This document shows, piece after piece, positions 55,389 through 64,000 of a DNA stretch of 64,000 nt (within the stretch, counting starts at the first letter, position 1; every line of letters begins with the position of its first letter). The notes under the pieces were generated by a model. That model was not told where the DNA came from. It made no database searches and saw only the letters and a program-made list of their open reading frames with translations. The stretch spans positions 758,441-822,440 of the forward strand of contig NW_022985439.1 in NCBI RefSeq assembly GCF_010093595.1, read 5' to 3'. Position numbers and translations under genes: made by a program. This DNA comes from Mytilinidion resinicola. Taxonomy: Eukaryota; Ascomycota; Dothideomycetes; Mytilinidiales; Mytilinidiaceae.

Positions 55389-55682
55389 CTACTGGTAGTA
55401 GCCAGAGTTGCTAGCCGAGGAGCTGGTTGTGGAGTCGCTGGTTTGTCCACCTCCATTGTGGACGACTACCGGGGTCGGTTTGCTGCCATAGCCACGATTC
55501 GACCGTGAAGAAGTGGCAGAATTGGCGTAGATTGAGTTCGAGGTAGACGAGTAGGCTACAGTAGAACTCCCGTTAGTCTGAGCTATGTTGGGCCTTGAGG
55601 CAGCTCGTGGTGGTGGCTTACAGGTCGAGCGAGGTGCGTAGGCAGGTGCCTTTGGCTTGGAGTAGGAGTAGTTGGAAGACAT
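55389..55682 (-). CDS. Small Ser/Tyr/Asn-rich low-complexity protein
   Basis: A 97-codon frame from ATG at 55682. Composition is dominated by Ser, Tyr, Asn, Pro, Thr and Gly, with repeats of YS/SNS type (SSNYSYSKPKAPAYAPRS at the start, SASNSGYYQ at the end). There is no signal peptide, membrane helix or known domain. A longer in-frame start exists at 55847, but that extension is dissimilar in composition. Tyr/Ser-rich low-complexity proteins of this size are common in ascomycetes; the role is unknown. Confidence 0.45.
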   Translation of the reverse strand: MSSNYSYSKPKAPAYAPRSTCKPPPRAASRPNIAQTNGSSTVAYSSTSNSIYANSATSSRSNRGYGSKPTPVVVHNGGGQTSDSTTSSSASNSGYYQ

Positions 55683-57173
55683 TGCGTCTGCGGCTGAGAT
55701 TTCAGGGTAATTGCGGCGTTTGAAGGCGCAGGAAGGCTGTAGATTCGGCGCGTTGATTTGTTGTCTTTGAGAAGCGCAAGCGGCGAAGTATAGGCTTCTG
55801 AGTATTTGGTATGGCACGGGACGAATAATGGTCAGGTTGAAGCGCAAGACGTGAATAGATAGCTGGATATTGCAATGACTCTTGACAGTATGATTCAGTG
55901 AAGGAAGAAAGAATGACGGCCATAGCCATTGTGACCTTTATACTCTAGGCAGATTCCTGAGGCCGCTCACCCAGGCGTTGACTGTTCGGCCAGCTCCTAT
56001 GGACAATGTAGGTGCCTGAGCGTGTGACTGCTTGGAGTCATTGAGGCGGTGCCGGCGGCCCCAGGCCGGTGAAGCTCTGAGGCAGAATCCATAGCTACCG
56101 GCCGCGAACGCGCAAGCGCGCAGACGCGTAGAGTCATCAGGGAGAAACAGGACGTCGAAGCGGCAAGAAGAGACCCTTCACGCGTTCGAGAAGCGGCGAC
56201 AGGTTTCCAAGAAGAGAGGGTCTGACAGAATGACAATGCGTATGACTGGGACCTGCTGCAAGGCACACAACGCGGGCCAGTGAGCAGCAGGCGATTGAAA
56301 GCTTGTCTGCACTGGCGCAGGCTGTAGCAATGGGACAGTGACTGGACTGCTGGGGGAAGAGTAGCCACGCCTCCTCGATCAGGCAGAGTGCGGGGGCTGA
56401 GCAGGTTGGCGCCTGGTGCCTCGCGCGGTTACTGCAAAGAGGCCACCGGCCCTGCGGTCAGTGGGCCACACGCTGCGAAGAGTGGAGAGGGCGGGCAGAT
56501 GATGAAACAAAGGGGAGAGAGAACTGCGTGGCCGTGATGGAAACAGAAATGGGCGAGGAGGTTGGGGAAGGGCGGAAGACTGAGGCCGAACGCGAGATGG
56601 AGCCCGAACCCTTGGCTATCCAGGCCAGGCAGAAGGCACGACTTCCAGGCATCTCCAAATCCCCATCTCATTACCGAAGCTACCCGCAGCAGCAAGTTCG
56701 CCACCCGCTGAGCAATCTTCGCTGTAATCGTAGAGTCCAGGAGTATCGTCGTGACCGGTGAGATCTGTTGTGAGTGTTGTCGTAGCTGAGATGCCCCTCA
56801 ATTCGGCTTGCACGTGATGCATACGCCCAATTGCATTTCCAGGGAGCAGATGAACAGAATTGAGGACCTAGAGAGCGGAAGATGTTTTTTCTACAGCTAT
56901 CGTGGAACAAAATAAGGTTCAGGGGTTCACGGGAAGGTCCAGAGCGAACCCCTCCACGCACATAGCACGTGATGTCTCAATGAGGGGAAGCAGTCTGTCA
57001 GGTACAGAGTCTATCAGGTACAACAGTGCAAGGCTGTGTTGAAATGCAAGGCTTAGTGCTGCCTTTTCGACACTGCGATTGATTCGTCACAGCTTTTGCT
57101 GCATATAGTCCAATATTGTCCAATACCAAAACGCCAACCGAAAATAAGAAGCTCCAGCTCAAGAAATAATCCT
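55683..57173. other. Intergenic, no gene supported
   Basis: About 1.5 kb, GC-rich between 56000 and 56700. Overlapping frames on both strands lack motifs. CACGTGATG words occur near 56812 and 56966. Confidence 0.45.
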
Positions 57174-58869
57174 CTATTGGTCCATTTCCTCTCGGAGAAT
57201 CTTGACCTGCTTCTTGATCTCCTTCCAGAGCACCAAGTCATCCAATCCAGGGTCATCCCTCACAAGCGTATAGCTAGACATCCTCGAAGTAACAACACTC
57301 ATAGCCTCAGGCCCAGCATACATGTCGATATTAGGCGCACCCTGTGACACCGCAATAGCCAGCAGCGCCGCTACGAAAGCCTCTTGCATATACGCGAAAC
57401 TAAATTTGTCCGTGATCTTAGCAATTGCAGTGCAAAGCTTGTCCGGGAAATCAAGATCGTCGTTGTCGGAAAGCTTGCCTTGCCAGTAGTGGCAGTACGC
57501 GATGCGCTCCTCTAAGCTTGGGTCTGGAAAGTAGTACTTGCGGTCGAAGCGGCTAGGACGCTTTGAAATTCCGGGGTCCAGACGGTCGAGGTGGTTGGTG
57601 CTGCCGACCATCAGGATACCATCGTTGCTTCGCAGGCCGTCAACTTCGTTTAGGAAGTAAGAGCGCACGCTGTCGGAGACGATGCTGTCAAGGTCTTCGA
57701 AGACGAGGTAGCAGGGGGCTTCCCGGCGAGCCTTACTGAAGATTTGGCCTAGGGAGTACTCTGGGCCAGCAAACTGCGTCATGTCAGCTGCTAAATCAGA
57801 AGGATATGCTTTGTCGAGGGAAACTTACACTACTAAGAGTCCGAACATAAAGAGTCGGCACAGCTTCCTTTCGCTTATACAACGCATGCATCATCGCTTT
57901 GATCGAAATCGTCTTCCCATTCCCCGGCGGCCCGTAATAGATAATCCCCCTCTTCCATGGCACCTTCAACCTCTTATACGTCTCCCGCGAATCAAAGAAA
58001 TTCTCCACATCATCAATGATCGCCTTCTTCATGCCTTCCTCCAATATCACATCCTCCCACTTCGAATGCTGCACGCTCTGCCACAGCTCCCCGCTCTTCT
58101 GCCAATACCCCCCATCGAAAACCCAGACCTCGTTATGTAGTTCCTGGCCGTACTTTGTCGCCGCAATAATCAATTCGTCTGCCGGCCGCTCCTCTTTCGT
58201 GAGGATGTAGTTGTTTGTGATTTGTGGGTATGCGCTAGACCCATCACGTCCGTTTGCGACGTAAAGCAGGAACTCGTGGCCGTTGTATTTGTAGACGTAT
58301 TTGCCGAAGAGGACGAAGTCGGCTAGCACGCCGGCTCCGTGGTCTAGACGGCGTGCCGGGGGTATGTACTGGCGCCATTTTATAGGTGCGTAGACAGGAT
58401 CGGCGGTGTCCTCGATAGGGATAGCAGAGGCGTGGCCGGCATCTGCGAAGGCGAGGAGGTTGCAGGAGCCTTGTGGGGAGACGACAACGTTGAGCTCCGG
58501 ATACTGTTTGTGAGGTGTTTGTTGGTACTTGTTGATTGATGAGAAAAAGGGCACAGCTTCAGGACAACGTACCTGCTTCCGGAGAGCTTCCACGATGACA
58601 GTGTCGGTACTGATACGCTGGCCACTGGAGTGGTGGAAGTATTCCCTTCCCGTCTCGTCGTGAGCGGGCCGGATTGCGATGCTCTGGGATCCGGTCATGG
58701 CGGAGCTTGAACGGTGGTGGTTTGAGGAGGTGTTGAAGCCTGCGAATACAGGATGTCTGCTGGAGGTTGATGGGGAGACTGATGTGGAAGGTTTCAGAGG
58801 TTTCAAGTGATTTGGAGAGACCTTGAAGCTCGTAGGTAAGCTCGTGTTGACCCGTCCTCGAGCTTCCAA
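57174..58869 (-). CDS. AAA-type ATPase, BCS1/proteasome-nucleotidase-like
   Basis: The model is complement(join(57174..57773,57829..58869)), 547 residues. The AAA module has Walker A GPPGNGKT at about 313-320, Walker B CYLVFEDLD at about 367, a sensor-1 region GSTNHLDRLDP and the arginine-finger segment RPSRFDRKYYF. The N-terminal part has an unusual conserved region (FVLFGKYVYKYNGHEFLLYV, VWVFDGGYW, WQSVQHSKWEDV) shared with a group of fungal ATPases that are often annotated as proteasome-activating nucleotidases but lack the proteasomal HbYX tail. The intron has GTAAGT and GCAG ends in phase 0. Start Met58 (58698) is an alternative, as residues 1-57 are Ser-rich. The substrate is unknown. 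Confidence 0.8.
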
Positions 58870-61800
58870 GGGAGAGCTCCAAGATCGTCATCATAGTGGC
58901 GGAGCAGTCGGGGGTGGGGCGGAGGATTCGCCGTTGTTGATCACAAACCTGCAAGTCAACAACATCTTGCCATCAAAGAGGTCTATCACTGAGAATTAGA
59001 ACGCACGACGCTATACAGCATCTCAAAGTAGGTACTGTTGTTTCCACGCAAAAAGGTACCCCATATAATCTTCCACCAAGCCCCTGTCCGGAGTCACCAC
59101 GAAGAAGGGAATCCCATGCGTGCCCTCTCCGCTGTGGGGGAACGCCACGTTCCCTCACGACTCCTAAACCGCCTAAAACATCCTGCGGACGAGTGGAGAA
59201 ATTCATATCATGCCATTCCAAGTCTTCTCGTGGCAGTATGCAACGCCCACATGGCAAACGCGTGTCAGTTCGCAGTGGCTTGCATGACCTGAGAATGGAA
59301 CGATTGACCTTTTGCAACGTCGCTCCGCGGCCGCTGCAGGACCTCAATCCTGCAACCGTATTCTGCACCGTTGTTCGCCGAAAATCTGGTGGTTAGGTAT
59401 GGTGTTCTGTTGTCTGCTCCAGCCATTCGTCCTAACTATGTCCGCGTCCGAGGTTGTTGACAGTTTCTCCGTGCATCCGGAGTCTCTGTGTTTCTGCGGG
59501 ATGAGGCTTTTCGTATCATCTTAGCGAGTGCGCGAGGCGTAGCTAAGACTTGAGACTGAAGATTGGCGTCGGTGTATCCGGTTGCACCTTTGTCGCACTT
59601 TGCCCGAATCTCTATTCCTCACGTCAGATTCGTGGTTCGTCGTCGTTCGAATGCAGCTATAATGAGCTCTTAGTGTTAGTTTGATGGGAAAACGTGCTGT
59701 AAACTTCATACATTGCTACAGTACTAGGAGCGTAAGTTGATCTCAGATGCCAGGTGTTCGTTGTGGAGTTACGTTAGTCGCGTTTCGAAAGATGACCCCT
59801 TGACTGCATCAGCTAATAGTCCAGCGTCCAGCATGCAGGAGCGAATCGATTCCCACGTATGAGATTAGCCCCAGAAAACTAGTTCGAGGTCGTGGCTCTC
59901 GTTCTCGTGGTACTACTCCGTGCGTGTTGGATCAAATGTATTTAGCAGAGAAAAGAGCTGAAAGTTGCAGCAAATAGGTCCTGGGGGTGGGGATGCCGTG
60001 CTCTATTGTATGTCGTGCTCTATTGAGCAGCACGTAGCATCTGAGAGTAAGACCTAAGATGGAAGCATCCATCCCGCAGGTAGGGATGCTGAGAGCAATA
60101 ATATTTTGAAACTGCGCCGTCGGAGGGAATGGCCCGTACCGAATCTGGGGTTAGCTCAAATACCTGGATGAAGTATTATTTCGTCTACCAGTCGACCCAA
60201 GACATGGAGCTCTTCGCGAAGAGGGCTGCTGGGGGATTGCAGTAGTAGCTATTTTCGAAGAGACGCATCTCGTCACTGAAGCATGTTGTCGTCGTGATAC
60301 GATGATGAAGTAACTGGACGAAAGTCTCTATATATAGAGCTGGAACGCAGTGCGAACGTTTACAGTCGATAGTTCTTTGTCAACTGGAGCCGAGAATGCT
60401 GGTAAAGTAGCGACTTGAGTAAATAATCGCATATGAGTCCTGGCTCGTGCGCAAAGAGGAGTGACGCTTCTCCCGCAGAATTTGGAAGGTAGAGTTAAGT
60501 GACCCTATCGAGCCTCTAATCCATGCGCGTTAATGGAGTTCTGACAGGCCGGCCGTTGAGAACTGAAAGTATGTAATACAAGGGGTCTCGTGCCGCAATA
60601 AGCTGCTTAAATTGTCCCGCCATTGAGAAGCTAGGGACACCAGGGACATGGCATGGGTTCGGGAGAAGCGAGTATGGACCATAGCATGAAGGACCAGATT
60701 GGCGGGCTCTGAACCTTGGAACCGTTTTTCGGTTCCTCTACTTTTAAGGTACAAAAAAATACTTCCATGCGGCCGCGTCGTGGACACCGCCTATTTTGCG
60801 CTTCCGGCGCGATAAATGATTCAGGAAGAGATCCAATACGGCTCCACTTTATTATCACGAAAAAGATCGTGATTTCTAACGCGAGGACAAACTCGGGAAA
60901 CTGAGGCTCTCGGCGGCCTTGGTTAACCTCCACGAAGCGTGCAGGTGGTGCGTCGGAAGCCGAGATAGATTTCTCTCCTCAGGTAGTGCCATCGACGCGG
61001 CTTTGTAGCCTCCCGCTGGACCGAGTCCACCAGATAGGCGGAGTGAGATCTCAGGTGATTCTCGCGACACCCGGTGTTGGAGGCGTCAAGGTGGGTTCTA
61101 GGGCTGGCGTGCTGGAGCCGCGATATGGGCCCACGCTTGCTCCACGGTCGTGACGACTCTCCCTCTTCACGTCCTAACTTCAATAGAAAGAAATTCAAGC
61201 TGAAGTTTCGACAGTGTTTGCCCGAGCCAAATCATCGAGAAATCAAAAGTCCAGAGCCAGTCACGGGGTGTAGCGATGCCGCCACCGGGAGCTTCCGAGC
61301 CATCTCGTCTCATCGAACCAAGCTTCAGCCATCTCGGCGATGATGCCACAACCATCCCGGGCCGGGCAAATCAAAAGGTTACGATGCCGAGGATTTCTGG
61401 ACAGGCCATCGTGGCTGACGCTGGCATGGGCTCGGCGCCTAGGTCCAGGAGCAGCATCGCATGCGCAGGATGGCCAGAGGAGTGTGCTTCGAGAAAATTG
61501 CGGCACGGCGAGGAGACGGCGTCTTCTATTTGAAATCCTACGAACACCAGAACACCAGCACACCAGGCACTCTATGCGTCACGGCCCGGTGATGCAGCCG
61601 GGAAGCACGGCTTTCTACACTGCTCGACCGTGTGGCCCTTGGGCCCAAAGCGGCCTCGGAGGAGCTCTGCATTTGGCACTCCACAGCAGCGCTCACGGGA
61701 CCTGCGGGCGGCAGTTGGCAGCTTCAGTCACGACTCGAGCCCGTCCCGCTCGTCCTGGCGATGACGAGCATGGGGTGACGGCACAGACGATCGGGTCTGT

Positions 61801-62334
61801 CGCCCGTTGGAGGGCTGCGAGGGCTGGCAGCGCCTCTGCTCTTCTTCTGGGGACTCGCTTTGTGCCGACGTGCAGCGGTGGTCCCACGCCTCGACAGCCA
61901 TGGCCTGCATGCCTCTTAGTGGCTGATCACCCACCGACGGCTGCGATGCTACGGCCGGGGGCGTCTTTGTTGACGCCTCTTGTGCCGGAACCTGCGGAGG
62001 GATGGGCATCTCGCTGCCCATGGCGGGCGCGGAAGGGTCTAATTGCCAGCCCTTGGCTTGCATTCCCAGACCCATGATGTTCTCCACGGGGCTTGTCTTC
62101 GTCTAGAAGGCTGATGATCCGATAGTGGAGCTCCCGGACTGCCAGGCACTATATTTGACCCAGTCTTCCCCCATATTGCCCGGACCGCTTTCAGTTCACC
62201 CCAGATTCTGATTTCAAACAGTGTGGAGACTCTCCACTCGTGTTCCTCTTTCTTGCCGGCTGCACGATACTCATTTCTTCCACCCTCTGTCCACTTTACG
62301 CTTCCTACCCATCCAACAAAGACAGTGAATAGTA
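58870..62334. other. 3.5-kb interval without a supported gene
   Basis: The longest gene-free stretch in the window. Frames up to 245 codons (61340-62077) exist in the GC-rich part 61000-62100, but overlap frames on the other strand, are Arg/Pro/Ala-rich and lack motifs, so they look like GC-driven artefacts. A perfect 7-bp hairpin with a T5 loop lies at 60718-60736. The last 150 bases are the leader of the acetate transporter. Confidence 0.45.
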
Positions 62335-63657
62335 ATGGCGACCGCACAGGAGCACCAGGTATGTCACCGTTACTGCCGTTGCCCCAAACCCTCGTCCATT
62401 TTCTCCTTCGCGGTTACATTCGGGCTGACGCGTGACAGAATGCCGCTGCGGTAGGTGGAGAGACACCATACAGTAAGGAGACCAACGGGACCAGCGCCAT
62501 TGACCACGGCGCGACAACAAAACAGAGAGCACCCTACGATTATGGTACGCATTCCTCGACGTTCAATTCTTAGACAAACTTCGACTTCTTGCATCGTACT
62601 CATGTTCATGCCAATCACAGGCGGCAACCCACTGGCACACGTTCGCACGAACGATTCTCAGCTTCGCATGCCAGCGTTCGGTGGAGAATTCCAGCCCGGT
62701 CTATACAGGTAAGATGAATTTGAATGTGAATACCAATATAAACGATTCTAAGATTCTCGTAGGCCACCAAACAGGAAGTTTGGTAACCCAGCGCCATTGG
62801 GTCTTTCAGCGTTCGCCTTGACCACCTTCGTGCTCTCGCTCATTAATATGGGCACGCGCAACATCGGGGAGCCCAACATCGTTGTTGCGATCGCCTTTGG
62901 TTATGGTGGTCTTGTCCAACTTCTCGCTGGCATGTGGTAAGTCCCAATGCGCCAGCTCCCGTATGATCCCAAACTCACCATCCCAGGGAAATGGCCGTCG
63001 GAAACACCTTCGGTGCCACCGCTCTCTCGTCCTACGGCGGCTTTTGGCTCTCGTTCGCCATTATCCTAACCCCCGGTGGCTTCCAAATCGAGTCTACTCT
63101 CGAAGCCAAGGGCCCAGCACCCTTCTTCAACTCCTTCGGCCTCTACCTTATGGGCTGGTTCATCTTCACCTTCATCCTGCTCATCTGCACCCTGAAGTCC
63201 ACCGTCGCCTTCTTCAGTCTCTTCTTCACCCTCGACCTCGCCTTCCTCCTGCTCGGTATCGGCTACCTCCAGCACGGCGCGGCTGGGCCCAACACCGGCT
63301 GCATCAAGGCCGGCGGTGTCTTTGGCATCCTCGCCGCCTTCCTTGCGTGGTACAACGCGCTCGCCGGTATCGCGGATAGCTCCAACAGGTATGTTTCCGC
63401 CCCACTTTCTCCACCGACCCCGGTTCATGTTTTTCCCTCGTGCATACTGCAACACTATAAGATGCATACTGCAATACTATATCATGCATTACCCCGACAC
63501 TACACACCCGTACACACCCGTAAACACCCTTAACTAATTCCTTCCTCCCAGCTTCTTCGTCATCCCCGTCGCCCACTTCCCCTGGAGCGACACCGGCCGC
63601 GAGCGCCGCAGCAAGGTCGACAACTCGAACGCGCGCGATGCCGCTCACGTCGCATGA
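62335..63657 (+). CDS. GPR1/FUN34/YaaH-family acetate transporter
   Basis: The model is join(62335..62358,62439..62544,62621..62708,62763..62936,62987..63388,63552..63657), 299 residues. The first exon has only eight codons (MATAQEHQ) but its donor GTATGT, its position and frame are right. The family signature NPAPLGLSAFALTTFVLS starts helix 1; further helices include VVAIAFGYGGLVQLLAGMW, SSYGGFWLSFAII, YLMGWFIFTFILLI and DLAFLLLGIGYLQHG. The six-helix acetate/succinate channel-transporter (Ato/AcpA/Ady2) sits in the plasma membrane and imports acetate with protons, typically induced on acetate and repressed by glucose. The charged C-terminal tail (SDTGRERRSKVDNS) is cytosolic. Strong C-ending codon bias suggests high expression. 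Confidence 0.9.
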
Positions 63658-64000
63658 AACTGTTACTTGCTCTGCGCACGCGCAAATCATCCAATTTTTT
63701 AAAAAATACCCCCATCGTTCTTATTCCTCGTCATTCAGTTTTATTCGTGCGCTAGTGAAGCTGTACCAGCCGGGAGGGAGGGTAAAGGTTGTTGTAATTG
63801 GATAAACTATGAGGTGGAGTGGAGTTCGGTTTGCGCGCGATCGGCGGGCGTGGCTTCGGCAGCCCGCTTGCCAGAAGATTGCGGGGAAGGGTGATGGGGG
63901 TTGGGGGAGGTTCCACCAATCAGAGAGGCGGGGTTGCGCATTTCTAATAATTTGAGGTCTTTTGTTACGACATTTTGAGTGTTTGGATTGGGCGAGTGAC
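63658..64000. other. 3' flank of the acetate transporter, no gene seen
   Basis: Contains an A/T run after the stop (near 63700) and G-rich sequence to the window edge. No frame was recognised. Confidence 0.5.

Noticed and set aside
61340..62077. 245-codon plus-strand frame
   Set aside because: GC-driven, Arg/Pro/Ala-rich, overlapped by open frames on the other strand, no motifs and no splice support.
1..64000. CRISPR arrays, bacterial operons or ribosome binding sites
   Set aside because: The window is eukaryotic with spliceosomal introns throughout; no spacer-repeat arrays were seen.

Overview
This is nuclear DNA of a filamentous ascomycete (Pezizomycotina). The support is compact genes of 1-3 kb, short introns of about 50-70 bases with GTAAGT-like donors and CTAAC/CTAAT branch points, and fungal families: Zn2Cys6 regulators, a fungal P450, an AlcR-type zinc cluster, DUF5321, Pet123/mS26, a fungal rvt gene and a GPR1/FUN34-type acetate transporter. 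I cannot name the genus.

Layout. Positions 1-2.7 kb hold, on the minus strand and open at the window edge, an intron-free reverse-transcriptase-related cellular gene (rvt family). 3.3-4.5 kb is a KANL3/TEX30-like alpha/beta hydrolase. 4.6-8.3 kb is a graveyard: the 3' ends of a transporter and of a peroxisomal D-amino-acid oxidase meet head to head, followed by a broken zinc-cluster regulator. 8.95-12.5 kb has an ACMSD-like amidohydrolase, a mitochondrial DUF5321 protein and an unknown protein. 13.6-28.7 kb is an accessory region: a DUF6604-like gene, a P450 and a TRI12-like MFS transporter, each stopped by one nonsense codon, then an intact Baeyer-Villiger monooxygenase, an AlcR-like regulator and a class-C beta-lactamase-like hydrolase. 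31.1-35.1 kb holds a secreted ferritin-like protein and a divergent PEX5. 36.2-37.8 kb is a decayed unknown gene. 39.1-42.5 kb is a housekeeping block, PET123 (mS26) and NOG2 sharing a short divergent promoter. 43-45.5 kb has AT-rich relic DNA and a broken fumarylacetoacetase-family gene. 46-53 kb has an F-box-like protein, a flavocytochrome-b2-like lactate dehydrogenase and a divergently transcribed sugar transporter. 54-58.9 kb has two small proteins and an AAA ATPase; 62.3-63.7 kb is an acetate transporter.

Two results stand out. The long fourth intron of NOG2 (41201-41553) folds by hand into a two-pocket box H/ACA snoRNA; both pockets pair with helix 69 of large-subunit rRNA so as to leave exactly the two uridines known in yeast as 2258 and 2260 unpaired. 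These are the targets of yeast snR191, which also lives in the NOG2 intron. The rvt gene is a domesticated reverse-transcriptase relative rather than a transposon.

A third theme is gene loss. All eleven in-frame stops counted in six broken genes are TAA or TAG, never TGA, and at least two are clear Trp-to-TAG changes. This fits C-to-T change at CpA, the hallmark of repeat-induced point mutation (RIP), or biased decay. The intact genes around them look normal.
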